Positions 1 through 12,005 of a DNA stretch of 64,000 nt are shown piece after piece. The DNA lies in the NCBI GenBank assembly GCA_963932465.1, contig OZ010792.1:279355836-279419835 (forward strand), written 5' to 3'. The notes under the pieces are model-generated. The model made no database searches and was not told where the DNA came from. It saw only the letters and a list, made by a program, of their open reading frames with translations. The position numbers and the translations under genes were made by a program. Source of the stretch: Maratus speciosus. Lineage: Eukaryota; Arthropoda; Arachnida; Araneae; Salticidae. How positions within the stretch are numbered: the first letter of the stretch is position 1; each line of letters begins with the position of its first letter.

Positions 1-57
1 GGTAATTGCCAGATTGACCAGAGTGCTATTGAGATTAGAATACCGACATTTATAATA

Positions 58-440
58 GACGTCTGTACACACCATCACCTCATCGAGTTTACAGCTGACA
101 TTTTAGGATTAGTTAAAACTAGATTAGCATATTTAAATGCAGCTGGTCTGTTAAGTCATATCTTGGTAGAAACCACCTGAAGACCTAATTTTAGTGATTA
201 ACTGATAGGTTTACTATTGTATTTTCCTGCATCCAAAAGTTTGGAAACATGGAGGAATGGATGGAGGAAAACACAAGGGAAAATCCATCAATTAACCCGT
301 AAAATCGGGTCTGTAGGTGGTTTCCACAAATATATGACTTGGCAGACCAGTTACATTTCAATACGCTAATCGATATTTAACTAATCCTAAAACTTCAGCC
401 GCCAACTCGATGAGGTGATAATCTGTGCAGACGCATCCTG
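58..440. repeat. Foldback inverted repeat, about 125-bp arms
   Basis: Positions 58-183 and 311-440 are diverged inverted copies of each other around a loop of about 127 bp. Shared landmarks are CACCTCATCGAGTT, TTTTAGGATTAGTTAAA and GAAACCACCT. No open frame of note lies inside. This is probably a MITE or foldback element; no target duplication was identified because the left end is at the window edge. Confidence 0.75.
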
Positions 441-816
441 GTCTTTAATAAAATTTGTTTTAAGGAAGTAAAAGATAGAAAGATGGACAGATAAACTGAA
501 AGATTTGCCTTATTAAGATTTTTGTAAAAGCATATAAAAATTCATTCAGCTTGAAATCATGTAACACCTTTATAACTCAGGCTAATTTTCTGTAATCGGG
601 TTTTGGCGACCAACATATCTTATCTATAACTATAATCTTTCTTTTGCAAATTTAAAATTAACAATAAATTAACAGTAAGTAGGCTAATAATACAATATAA
701 TAACAATAGCAGCGGACTTCGGACGCCGCATCTGTCGCACATCGTTGAAGATAGTTTATTAGTTACACATTTCATTTAATTAAAAGGAGATTTTTAAACT
801 TTCATATGGAATTAGG
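441..816. other. AT-rich stretch with one arm of a direct repeat
   Basis: No gene is seen. Positions 530-615 resemble 1320-1405: both carry AAAAGCATAT, then CTTGAAATCA, and end in GTTTTGGCGACCAACAT. The two copies are dispersed-repeat sequence. Confidence 0.6.
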
Positions 817-2212
817 ATATTTTTCCACTATAGGGATCTTGGCATTTTTTAAAAATCTTGGCGCAATTTGGACTTCAGAAACAGAGATATGTTGCCAAAT
901 GATATAAACAACTACGAAAACAAACCTGATGAACTTTTGTGTTATTTATATGTAATTATATACATATAAACATTTTATTTATACATGTATAAAATATTAT
1001 TTTTTATATACAGATTATTTATGTTGGTATATAAAAATAAATAAACGGGTTCCTTACATTAAATAAATTGTATACATATGAAAAAAATTGCTCGTGTATA
1101 TGACACAGTAAATAGGTTGCCAGAAAATACGTTATTATCAAATTTCTTTTCTCGTCAAGGCTATTTTCTGTATTTTGCCAAGGCTACTATATAGGAAACG
1201 TACCGAATTGCGGTTATATTTTGTTAAATGTTTTATTGTTTTAATATCGTGAATATATCATAACCTATACTGATTAAAATTTTTAGGTATATTCATTTTT
1301 TCTATTTAACAAGCGTCTTTGGAAAAGCATATATATGAAATGTTATTCGGCTTGAAATCACGTGACCGCCTTCAAAGCTCTGTAATCGAGTTTTGGCGAC
1401 CAACATTGGCACAATTGAATGCGTAGGAACTGTTTACGGCCAAATGAACACCCCCTGTATGAAGGGTTTAGAGGCGGAAATTCTGTGTTTTCAGATTTTT
1501 CTGGTTAATTGTGCTACAAACCCGACTTACTTGTGAAATTTCATGATTCTACGACTTTTAGAAGTACCTTAGTTATTTGATGATGCGAAGTGAGTCAGTG
1601 ACAAAAAAGCGCTTTTTCGGAATTTAATATTTCGAAAACTACTAAATATAGAAACATGAAATCGTGGAACCTTAGTTCAGTTTGACCATACGAATATGTA
1701 TATAAAAGAAAATTTTCTATATCTCTCCCTAAAACGACGTTATGAGGGGGTGAAAAGTACGCCGAAATGGTCCAGGAAAAGGTAGCTTACGGCTTGTGCG
1801 AACTTGGCGGACGCACTGCCGTGCTCCCAGATATTTTTCCAGCATAGGTTCTTGGCGAGAAAAAAAAATTGGCATCGTATTTTCCGACAATCTATATCCT
1901 ATTTCATATACATAAGCAATTTTTTCCATATGTATACAATTTATTTAATCTAAAGAAGCCAATAATCTATTTTTATATAGAAACAGAAGTAATTACTATG
2001 TAAACAAATATTATATAAAATGTATAAATAAAATGTTTATATGCAAATAAATACAAATTAAATACATATAAATAAAAATAAAAGTTCACCAGGTTTGTTT
2101 TCATAGCTATTTATATATTTTATCAACGTATTTCATATTCTGAAGCCCGAATTGCGCCAAGCTTTAAAAAAAATAATGCCAAAGCCCCTGTAATGGAAAA
2201 GTACCTAAATAA
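817..2212. repeat. Large inverted repeat, about 350-bp arms
   Basis: Arms at about 817-1165 and 1850-2212 are inverted copies. Shared blocks include CTTGGCGCAATT, AACAAACCTG.TGAACTTTT and ATAAATTGTATACATATG followed by AAAAAATTGCT. The spacer of about 680 bp holds generic dispersed-repeat sequence (GTTTTGGCGACCAAC). Short open frames in the arms are AT-rich and have no recognisable product. This is consistent with an old non-autonomous TIR element or two opposed copies of one repeat. Confidence 0.7.
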
Positions 2213-3989
2213 ACAATTAATCGTAATAATAATAACACAAACTAAAATATTTCATTTCAACATCAAAGTATTGTTTCTAATTTACATTCAAATAAATATA
2301 TATTCCAAGATAATTTCAATTGAAATTAAATTAACATATTTCCATTTCACTTTATAAAGTAAACAAACACAAGAGATTCATTCATCATAAGCAGTAAAAA
2401 ATATTAGACCATGGTGGTAATCATTCGCAAAGCAGATTCTCAACAATGAATGGACAATTTTCTTATGACGTCATAGTAGGTAAATTAGTGGCGCTAACGT
2501 TTGTTAACGGCTTGCATTCACGAGGGTTTTATTTTGTTATTTCTCTTAGTTACGTTACTATATTGTCATATTTATGAACTCAGAAATCAAATCTATAAAA
2601 GCAAAAATATATATATTCATTATTTAGTTATTAAGTAGTGAAAAAAAATTATAAATGCATGATTTGCAAAATTTAAATAAATTTATTAATACTAAAAAAT
2701 AGCATTGAAGTAACAGCATTTTTAAGTAAAATAAGTTTAATTTAGACAATTTATGAACAAATCTCAGTTTACACTTGAAATTTCCCTCATTTTTACAGCT
2801 ACGGAAAATTAAATGGTATTTGTCGAAAAAGATGCATAACAACAAAAATGAATGAAATGTTATCAAGTTCGCAAAGAATTCTTGGTTTCTCTATCAGAAT
2901 CTTTTGATTCGGGGGAAGGATTGAGCAAGTCAGTTAGTTTATTTAATGAAAGTAACATGATGCAGTGCTTAGCATACATTTAAGGGAGACCAAACTGGTC
3001 GCCAGAGGTGGCTAGTGCCCTTAAAGAATATGTTTTGTAGAATTTCCTGCATAAACAACATGCATCAACTCCTGCTATCCGGATCCCGTTACTATGGGCC
3101 CATCTCAATCTAATGAGGTGAAAACCTGCAAGCATTACGACAATGTCATTGGGCGATGATGAGGAGCTGAAAGAATTATTTCCAATGCTTGAGTAATTTT
3201 TTCTCTGCGGTAATCAGGTTCTGGTTACAGAAATACAAAATGAATGCTTGATTCATATTCAATAATCTGAGGAATAATAATGAGAAACAATAGAATCTAT
3301 TGGGGAACAATAGACATATGCATGGGTCGAAATTTCAGTCCCTGTCCCGGTACAGCCCGTGCAAAAATTACTGAAATCCGGTGTACAAAAAAATGGTGAT
3401 ATTCCTTAAGCTACAATTAAGATTCTTTTAAAGGATACTGCATATATTATCATGTGAACATTTTCGGCATATTTCAAACTATACGTAAGCAAACTATGGA
3501 ATACAGAATAGCAACAGTAATGATCTTAATACTATTAGATTCAAATAAAGGCTCATTAAAATAAATATGTACTTTAAAAGAAAAGAGTGACTAAAAAAAC
3601 ATAATTTTGAAGCACTGTAATAAAAAAAGAATACTTTTTTTTTAATATTTCAAGTTCATTTGTTAAATCAAGGTAAATCTCTAAAGATTCTGTTAAACAA
3701 ATGTCGAATACCACTATTTTTTTTTACAATTACAGAAAATTTGCTGGTCCGACATGACCCCCGAAAGAATTAACTCTAGCCCGTCACAAGTATGTAGACC
3801 CAGTTCAACACATGTTCAAAGAAAGAAAATTGGCCCGGGACCGAGCTGGTACAGATCTGACATATGGTATATAATGAAAAGGAGTTACAAAAAGCTCAAA
3901 ACTGAGTTTAAAAATCATTTAAACATGGGGATGCTACTAAAATGATATTTTAACACTACTTTTACTAATAATAATCCCTCAAATTATTA
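2213..3989. other. Non-coding, no gene recognised
   Basis: AT-rich sequence of the host-gene region upstream of its first visible exon. A good splice-acceptor-like tract precedes 3736, but the reading frames after it do not match any family I know and do not continue the transporter. Nothing else can be supported. Confidence 0.5.
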
Positions 3990-4730
3990 TTCATCACTAT
4001 AGCTCAATCGTTTTTAATTCTTTCCAAGATAGTTGAAAAGTGTTTATGAATTCGGTTTGTCTGTCTCTCTGTCTGTCCGTTCTCTAATTTGCGTAAATGT
4101 ACTCGGATTGCATGCAAGTGCTATATGTTATTGAGGCCTGTCCAGTATTGAAAATGATGTGTGTAGCATTTATGGTTCGTTTACAGGGATACTCTAAAGA
4201 ATTCCATTACATTACGTTCTATGAGGGGGGGGGGGGAGAAATAGTTTGCGGTGTATTTTAATGGTGTTAAACTATTTCTTCAAACACATTGATATTAATA
4301 TATGTCATTGAGATGCACTACGTGAGGTTTACTATAGAATATGGTGTGCATAGCATTTGTCGTTCAATTACTGGGACACACAAGAGAAGTCGATTAAACC
4401 ACTGTCTATTAAGAATAAGTGCTGGAAGTGCGTTTAAAATTATGGTACTCGTTTTTAAATTTAATTAACTTTTTGCCTATTATTTGGTGTGTATAAATTC
4501 TATAGATTACATACAGGATAGCACAAAAACTCTCGAGTACCTTTCCGTTTATTAATGGAAATTGCTGAAGAGAAATTTTCAACTGTGCTGTGAGTTTTCT
4601 AACTGAAATAAATTTTAGCATGCTATGTAGTAGATATACAGATCTATAGATCATATACAGGACTGCACAAAAAAATTCGGATATTTTTTCGAGTATTGGT
4701 GTTAGACCAGAAATTGGATTTTCTAACGTA
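3990..4730. repeat. Satellite-like dispersed repeat, copy 1
   Basis: Contains GTTGAAAAGTGTTTATGAATT, CGGTTTGTCTGTC, a GGGACACACAAGAGAA block, GTGCTGGAAGTGCG and ATATACAGGACTGCACAAAA, in this order. The same blocks, in both orientations, fill 60540-62700. A run of ten G lies near 4208. It is a multi-module repeat without a credible reading frame. Confidence 0.65.
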
Positions 4731-4916
4731 TTATGCGTTTTCCAAATTATTTACTTAGACATCACATTTGACTCTATTAAACGGTGAAGCTTTGTTAATA
4801 TATTTTGGAAATGTTGGAAAATGTTTCGTAATCTATGTTTGGTGGATGATTTTCTCTCTTGTTTGTTATTTAAATAAATATTTTTTTAAATATCTGATCA
4901 TCGTTATTAATAATAG

Positions 4917-5005
4917 GTGCTTCCTCGATTTGTCATGGAAACTCTGGGATCTTTTCCTGGAATTCCTGGTTTGTTTGTTTCTGGAGTCTTCAGTGGGTCC
5001 TTAAG
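4917..5005 (+). CDS. SLC5A-family sodium/solute symporter, internal exon A (partial gene)
   Basis: This exon of 89 nt is part of a host transporter gene that reads on through three later exons. It is preceded by an AG acceptor (TTATTAATAATAG) and followed by the donor GTGTGT. The 29 codons read VLPRFVMETLGSFPG then IPGLFVSGVFSGSLS, which matches the conserved segment before the sodium-binding helix in the SLC5A5/6/8/12 branch. It ends two bases into a Ser codon (AG), completed by the first base of exon B. SLC5A proteins are plasma-membrane symporters that couple sodium entry to uptake of small organic anions, vitamins or iodide; the substrate cannot be told from these exons. The previous exon was not found in 1-4916. 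The GTGTGT donor is less typical than the others. Confidence 0.88.
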
Positions 5006-5914
5006 GTGTGTAATTATTGCTTTGTTTTATATCTTAAAACCATTCCAGAAAGCTTACAAAATAAATTGATACTTTTATTGCGAAAATTATGTTTTATCAT
5101 TATTTTTGTTGTTGATGTTGTTGTTTAATTTTATCCACATAATTCTTGAAACTTTCTAAGTCTTAATTTCAATGATGTTTTAGTATTCTGCCACTTAAAA
5201 ATTGTTTATAAATTAATTAAAATCATGTTAATCTCTCAATGTGTTCTTTCGTCTCTTTGTTCTTCTGAACAAACGTATAAAATACAAAAAAAAAGCCGTC
5301 CACTTCTGAAAGTTGTTTACAGTTGGACTTGAGTGAATGGCTATTCAGACTCATTTAAAGTACATCACACCAACAAAAATGTGTGAAAATATTTTGTATG
5401 TTTAAAGTATAAATGCGCAAAATTGGCCGCTTTGACTTTTAAAAAGTATTCACAGTAATAGAGATTCTAGATTATAGAGAGATCACAGCCATAGAGATTG
5501 CATCTCAGTGAATTAATAAAACTGTTATAAAATATAAAATTTTTACTTTCTCAAAATGTAAAATTCATATTCTTGTTAATTAGTATTTTTTCTTAATATC
5601 GGCCTTATCCAATGGTTTCTAGCCTGTGATACGTCTACCCAACAGACACGTACATGGGTAAGTGAAGAGTCCAAGGGGTCCAAACCCTTACCATTTTATA
5701 TAGAACAGTATTTTTTACAGTAACTCTGTTTAAAAATTTTTAGTTGATTTTTTCCGTTTAAATCATTATGTTGACTTTTTCCTGATTAGCAAGAAGAGTT
5801 TGAACTGAAATTGCAAGGTTTGAAGCTGACCTAAAAATTACACTTTAATTATTTCAACACAATCAACTGATTGGTAAATAAATCATACGAGTGGTTATTT
5901 TTCCAACTGAGTAG
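5006..5914. other. Intron sequence, nothing recognised
   Basis: Start of the 11.8-kb intron between transporter exons A and B. AT-rich, with a short TTGTTG run near 5110; no repeat family or gene is identified. Confidence 0.5.
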
Positions 5915-5920
5915 AAATGT

Positions 5921-6004
5921 GTACAGGACGGGACTCGAACCTAGAACCTTTGGCTTTAATTGTCAAAGATTCTTTAAATGTTCTTTCAATTGAGCTATCT
6001 GGAC
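5921..6004 (-). repeat. tRNA-like / SINE head sequence
   Basis: Read on the minus strand it begins GTCCAGATAGCTCAATTG (an A-box-like TAGCTCAATTG) and ends with GGTTCGAGTCCCG, a good RNA polymerase III B box. The acceptor ends pair poorly and the anticodon arm (CTTTGACAATTAAAGCCAAAG) is imperfect, so a functional tRNA is unlikely. It is the inverted partner of 6212-6284. Confidence 0.6.
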
Positions 6005-6211
6005 GACATCCCAGACAACACAATATTCACTCAGAAACCATTTGGTAGAATGGGTTCAGAATGGTTAAGTTTGATTCAGAATGGCTAAGGACATCTGGTC
6101 TATTATTTTAAACAGCCCAACAAAATAAACAGCAGGTAAAATAATTAAAACAACAGATCAAATGTATCTACCAATCGGTTTCTCCGTGAATATTGAGTTG
6201 GCTTAGATGTC

Positions 6212-6284
6212 GTGCAGATAGTTCAATTCGAAGACCTTTGCCAATTAAAGGCAAAGGTTCTGGGATCGAGTCCCGGCCTGGACA
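6212..6284 (+). repeat. tRNA-like / SINE head sequence, inverted partner
   Basis: It starts GTGCAGATAGTTCAATTCG and ends GGGATCGAGTCCCGGCCTGG. The anticodon arm is a long stem (CCTTTGCC/GGCAAAGG) around the loop AATTAAA, which would place TTA at the anticodon position, with A instead of the usual T at position 33. Flanks (GTGAATATTG.GTTG, GATGTCGT) are also shared in inverse with the 5921-6050 copy, so the pair forms a roughly 370-bp inverted repeat. Probably a tRNA-derived SINE pair, not working tRNAs. Confidence 0.6.
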
Positions 6285-6299
6285 CATTTTCACTCAAAA

Positions 6300-7020
6300 A
6301 TTACTATATACTACTCACCAACAATAGTAGTTTAAAATAGTGTAGGTTTTGAGCGTTCGAGAAAAATTAAAAAAAAATAATTAATAACTATATAACAAAA
6401 CGATTTACATAATTTTAAAAAAGAAAATAAAAGTAAGTGAACATTTATTAATTAGAAAACTGGAATTCTGCTTTTTCAGAATTTAGTGTCGCCCCGATGA
6501 AAAAAAATATATGTATATATAAATAGTACAAAAGGTATTTAAATTTTAAGACTTAAAGCACACGCTTTTATTTTATGTAAAATGACGTCATTCGCATCCG
6601 CTTAAGAATTCCACATTTACAATCCACTCTTAAACATCAACAGTAAAGTATGCATAGAACGCCACTATCGCGAAATGATACACAAATGCAGCAAAAAAGA
6701 TACCGTCATTAAAGTAACTCGACCAAAAAAAAAAAAAAAATGGCTATCTAATGATTCATAGGGGTCATTCCCCGTAAAATAAGCAAAAATGTAAAAAAAA
6801 ATCGTGGCCACATAGTAACCGATTTTAATAAATTTGATACACTGGTTCAATTCATATTAAAATAGAGCTCTGCAAAATATCTTAACAAAAAATAAATTAT
6901 TTTATCAGTTTTGGACATTTAAAAAACTTGTGATAAAGAATGGCATGTGTGCAATCGTCCAAAGTTGCAAGTTTGAAGTTCTGTATCTTGAAAACTATTT
7001 AACAGAAATGAATTTTTGGC
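6300..7020. other. Intron sequence, nothing recognised
   Basis: AT-rich, with an 18-base A run near 6725-6742 and a TGACGTCA octamer near 6583. No gene or repeat family could be assigned. Confidence 0.45.
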
Positions 7021-7862
7021 TTAGATGCCGTATATTACCTTGGCCGCCATCTTGGATGTTTTGAAAATTCTTGGCGATTTTATGTTGGCGATCTTTATCG
7101 ATATGGAATCCGTGTGACGTGTGTGCTCTGGTGTGAGGTGTTCTGGCAACCCCGTTTTTCATCGAGATTGTGTTGCGAGTACGCGAAAAGGGCGTTTTTG
7201 CTTGTGATATCGTGTTGTATGTTTCTGTCAATTATTTTTATGTTAAATTTATAGGATGTATTTAATTGAATATGGGTTCTGTAGTCCGTTTAAACGCTCT
7301 TGCTGAAGTAATTAAGAAATATGAGGAAATTTTGACGAATAAAGGAAGTTTGTTTACAGTGCGTCAGTGCGTATTCATAAGCCTATTTTGAAAAATGACG
7401 GTATTTCGTGCTTGAGCTTTCAAGAAAGCAGATATCTGTTAAGGTCTGTTGATAATTTTATGTATATTTTGTTGCTGTGTTTTATATTAAGGTTTCCTAT
7501 TAGTCGTTTATTGTATATTTCTCCTGCATTTCGTGCATTTTTGAGATTGGGGAACAGCAACATACGTGCATTTACTATCTGTTGCTTTAACGAGTTTTGT
7601 GCATTTTTGTGATTGCTGCAGAAGGAGTTTGCTGAATCCAGTGATTTTTTTTTTCGGTTAATGAGCGCGTAGCGCTCATACGCCGTTTAGTGATTGCCAC
7701 TTTAACGAGTTTTGTTTATTATTTACATTTTACTTTCGTTAAGCCTACCATGCGTATAAACCGGTGCTTGGCGACATTTACCACTTGGCGGAAAAGGGGT
7801 TTTCACGCCAAGAAAAATTCCAAGATGGCGGCCCCAGGAATTTATGACATCTGTTCCGAAAT
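7020..7862. repeat. Inverted-repeat element with YY1-like motifs in both arms
   Basis: Left arm 7042-7078 (GGCCGCCATCTTGG then TTCTTGGCG) recurs inverted at 7805-7834 (CGCCAAGAA then CCAAGATGGCGGCC). The segment between is less AT-rich than its surroundings and holds a perfect hairpin at 7661-7679 (ATGAGCGC, GTA, GCGCTCAT). It looks like a non-autonomous transposon with promoter-like arms. No target duplication was resolved. Confidence 0.55.
7272..7391 (+). CDS. 39-codon open frame of unknown function
   Basis: An ATG frame reading MGSVVRLNALAEVIKKYEEI and 19 further residues to a TGA, 220 bp downstream of the left YY1-like motif and inside the inverted-repeat element. The amino-acid composition is protein-like, whereas the neighbouring AT-rich frames look random. 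The first half is a plausible helix and loosely recalls the start of CGGBP1/hAT-derived proteins, but no zinc-binding cysteine pair follows. It could be the first coding piece of a degraded transposon gene or chance. Confidence 0.2.
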   Translation: MGSVVRLNALAEVIKKYEEILTNKGSLFTVRQCVFISLF

Positions 7863-8694
7863 TTTTTTATAATATTGTAGCCTCTGAAAAATTATCCCCC
7901 CATTTATTGAGTAATAATAATCTCGTAACACCATGATTAATCTTTAATTGGTTGCAAAAATTGAAAATTTGTGAATTTTGAGAAAATTAGAAACTTTATA
8001 AAAATCAAAGGAATTCAAAAACATCTGTGAAATTTATGCTTGATGTAGTATTACATATGAAGATCAAATTCCCCAAGTTTGAAAGTTGCCATTTACTTCC
8101 TTCATCTTCGAAAAAACTTAGAAACTTTTTAAAGAAATTACAAAATCATAATTTGTCCTCTTATGTATGAGCAAAAATATAACTAAAGGAAAGGTCTGAA
8201 ATTAACAATATTGCACAGACATAAAGATCAATAAGTCCATGATATGCTCAAAAAAATTCAAGGTTGATTTTGATTCTTAACATAGCAAAAATGGGTTCAA
8301 AAAGGTAATATCTGTTACATTCCATGAGTTATTCATCTTTGAATTCTCTCTAGGTTCTTAAAATATTGCATGATTTCAAGGTGAAAAAAATGTGTGCTGC
8401 CATCTATTTTTTGCATCTGGGTTTAGAATTAATATGTAATTTTTGGTTCAAATGAATAATTTTTTTTTTTGTACTTTAATTAAAAATATTCTTGAGGCAA
8501 AAATAAACTGAAAGCAAGAATAAAAGTTTCTATATTTAAAATATACACTTTTATCTATAATATCAAATAATTTAAAAGTTTTAAAAAAAAATTCCTTCAC
8601 TTTCAAAAAAGTTATTAAAATATTGCATTTTACCTTCAACATTTTTTACTATTTAAATAAAAAGTCAAGAATGAAAGTTTGGATATTTAAAATA
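7863..8694. other. AT-rich intron sequence, nothing recognised
   Basis: Very AT-rich, with many AAAAATTC-type words resembling ancient dispersed repeats. No coding frame or clear repeat boundary. Confidence 0.45.
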
Positions 8695-9171
8695 TACAGT
8701 GTGTCCCCCTGTAACCTGACCGACCTTTATTTTCGCAACCGTTGGTCCTAGATGCATACTTCAAATTACAAAAATGGTTTAAATAATGTAAAGAATTATT
8801 TTTAAAGCGATTTGGGTCAAGAAAAACATTTATTAAAAAATTACGAAATTTAAATTTTTATACGGTCCCCTGTCCTATTACTAAAAATTTACTGTGACAC
8901 TAACAAGTAAGACAAAAAAAAGTCCCATTCATCTAACATTAAAATTGACCGAGTTATGAAACTTTGAAATGCATGACTTATACCACTTTTTTGCATATCA
9001 AAGCAGATGATTTCGACCTGCTTTCAGGGGTCGTGTATAAAGTACCTAACCTCTTCAGTCCCGAGAAAAATCTTCTGCATAGAAAAATTATTTTATCAGC
9101 AATTTATGGCGCTTTTAGGCTCAGAAAAGAGAAAACCAAATTAGGTTTTTCTTTTTTAAATTTTTAAATAG

Positions 9172-12005
9172 TTAAAATTTATGTCTCCATATGGGTACAT
9201 CAGGTCACCATTGAATAAAATCGTCATTCTTTAAATAAATAATACCACTATGTTTTACTTTAAATTGATCTATTTATTGTTTAATAATTATGTCAATTCA
9301 AACAACATATATGATCTAATACATAAAGTTTTGTATTGTCTAAAAATAAAATACATAACTTGCCAATGAATATCATTTAGTATGGAACTTTATGAAACAG
9401 TCATTATTCTGAAGGCAAAGAAATACATTACATTTGACACATTTTACTCTCGATTTTCCTTTGCAACCTTCCATACGACATCGAGATTGATTTACCCCAG
9501 TAACAGCCTGTGGCCAATGTTCAACCCCGTCATAGCGAACCTCATTTTTTGGTATAGAAATGATTATTCTTCTTTTTTTAACTGTAGTTTCATTGGATGA
9601 TTGCTCTGATTTTCGTGGTCTTCCGGCAGTAAGCTTTTCAGTTTCACATTTTATAAGGACCTCAGCAATGTAAAGGCGAAATTCCAGCAAACTCATTTGA
9701 TCTCTTTTCGGAATATTGGAGGATCTACAATCTCTCATGTACAAAACCCAACTATTTACTGCAACTAAGTCGAGAAAATGAGCAAAGACCCGAATTGGCT
9801 ATTTACGTGTTCGCATGGAAGTACGATAACAAGCAATGAACCTGTCGTTCAGATCAATTCCATCCATATGCGCATTATACATTCTTATTATAGCTGGTCT
9901 GGATACAGGAACCTTGGCCTTTTCATCTTTACACCAGCGCTCGCACGTATCACTGGGCTCACTTCCACATGCGGTGGACATCATATGCACACATTTCTTG
10001 TCCTTCCATTTTAACACCACAATTTTATCATCTGATCTGGTAAACTCAATCCACTCACCCCGTTCCATTGCACTGTCTTTCACAGCATGCATTTTGTTCG
10101 CAACATCACCTATTCTATTAGCCATGACTGTCCCAGTACCCAGTACACAGCCCTTTGAAAGAAGATATTCAACTATTTTCACTCCAGTGAAATATCTGTC
10201 GGTGAATATAACTCTACTTTCATTTATTGGTATACTCTCAGTTAATTTTTTGACAACTGCTCCACCGAGCCCCAAGTCTTTCATATCTTGTACAGGAACG
10301 ATATTTTTTCCTGTGTACAAGAGAAAATCCAATACTACACCATCACTTGAGGCAAGCACAAAATTTTTTATACCCCAGGGGTTGGGCTTCGAAGGAAGAT
10401 ATTGACGGAAGTCACATCTCCCAACAAACGGGATCATTTGCTCATCAATTGAGCAAAATTTTGGCCTAGGAATTTTAAGACAGGTATTTCTGACCACATT
10501 TAGTAAAGGACGTACTCTCCACAGGCGATCTTCGGTATCAGAAGAATGTATTACAGAATCAGCAAAGTGTAAATTCGATCGCAAAAGGAAGAATCTGTCT
10601 CTTTGCATTGCATTTGTCACTAATGGTATGAGTGAAAACTTTTTTGACCAATACATGCGGGCTTGTGGAATACTAAACACTCCCATCACAAGATGTATGC
10701 CAACAAAACCTTTAATCTCCTTCTCATTTGTTTTTATAGATCGTCCTTTTTTCTATACAGAATACAAGTTAGTTTGTTCAGATGTCAATTTCCAGAAATC
10801 ATTTGTGAAATAGTCTGAAAAGTATGAAAAAGGAGATAAAGGCTGTAAAGGTGAAAGACCTACTAGATCTTCTGTCTCACAGTCTAGCTTACTAGGAAAA
10901 CATTTTCTTTGCCATATTTTTCTGTGTTCTTTTGGCTGTTGTGAAGATGGAATTTCGTCATTATCTATGTCTTGAATTGGAAGTATTTCGTCATCCCCAT
11001 CAATATCTTCAGACAATGACAATTGAATTTCTTCTTCTGAGTCATCACTTTCATCTACATCACTTTCTAACAGTAACTTCTGTATTTCCTCATCAGTCAA
11101 CAATTTAGGTCCTGCAGAAATAAATAAACAATTAATATTTAAAATTTTAAATGCATATTTATATTTTTAACCAGCTACTATTATCATTGTTTATGTATTT
11201 TAAAAATTATTATGCTTATTTTTATTTCAAATATGTTAGAAATTTTTAAAGTCATTAAAAAGTGCAATAAATGAAGAATATTTAAAAATTTAAACACATA
11301 TTTATATTTTTAAGCAGATACTATTATCATTTTTTATGTATTTGCAAACGTATATTTTTATTTCAAACATGTTAGAAATTTTTAAAGTCACTAAAAATTG
11401 TGACATCTTTTAGCTGTAAATTCAATATATTACTTTATATTATTTTTAAAAAAAAAATGAAAAAAGCCCTTTCAAATTGTTTTGTAAGCCTAAAAGAAAT
11501 AAATTATTCATTCCTAAAAAAATTTTGGTAATAACCGAGAGTATAAAATAGTTACACAGAAAATTAGTTTCTTTAGCTGGAAACGTATAGTAATGACCCA
11601 ATTTACCCAAATGGGTACAACATATTTACAGATGTTTTTAACATCCATGCACATATGAACAACATTCATAAACAATTCCAAATCATTCTTGAAACAGTAT
11701 AATTTATAAAAAATGCAATAATTTTTTTTTTAAATTCACTCACAAATTTGTATTATTCACTTACTTTGACGTGAAGTCGTTGGTAAATTGTTTCTGTCAT
11801 CCATCTTGGAAATGTTTCCTTTTCAAAGTCACATGGCTCCTCCTTCTTTAAACTTGTAGCGACATCTATTGGTGATATAGGACACTGTGATGTATCTGAA
11901 TAGAGATAGCAGGAACCTATGCATTTATTTTAATTTTTTGGAGAAAATTTTGCCTTTTTATTTAGTGTACCCAAATGGGTACCCCTGGAATGAAGAGGTT
12001 TTTAA
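9172..12005 (-). mobile_element. piggyBac-like DNA transposon (tentative boundaries)
   Basis: Contains a piggyBac transposase gene on the minus strand. TTAA, the piggyBac target, occurs at 9172-9175 and 12002-12005. Inward of these lie related CATATGGGTACAT (about 9189) and GTACCCAAATGGGTAC (about 11968, and again near 11610). I could not see a clean terminal inverted repeat directly after either TTAA, so the ends are only candidates. Confidence 0.5.
9373..11804 (-). pseudogene. piggyBac transposase, two exons, two internal stops
   Basis: Cut-and-paste transposase acting at TTAA sites. Exon 1 is 11804-11765 (ATG, MDDRNNLPTTSRQ plus one base, donor GTAAGT). Exon 2 is 11111-9373 (acceptor TTTCTGCAG) and continues in phase, for 592 codons in total. 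Order: acidic N-terminus (SDVDESDDSEEE), catalytic core, C-terminal cysteine-rich zinc finger (CRMEGCKGKSRVKCVKC). The three catalytic Asp are recognisable at about residues 236 (SIDEQMIPF), 318 (VIFTDRYFTG) and 433 (MDGIDLND). Two in-frame TAG codons interrupt it, at 10753-10755 and 9799-9801, with no frameshift between them, so decay is recent or limited. The 653-nt intron was inferred from sequence only. Confidence 0.88.

Noticed and set aside
3736..3945. Acceptor-like tract followed by a 63-codon frame as a transporter exon
   Set aside because: The peptide (Ser/Arg/Pro-rich) has no similarity to the SLC5A segment expected before exon A, and no donor in phase was found.
5921..6284. Two functional tRNA genes
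   Set aside because: Acceptor stems mispair, position 33 is not T and the pair is part of an inverted repeat, so SINE origin is more likely.
9836..10405. 189-codon frame on the + strand
   Set aside because: It is the antisense shadow of the piggyBac transposase gene, which has clear family motifs on the minus strand.
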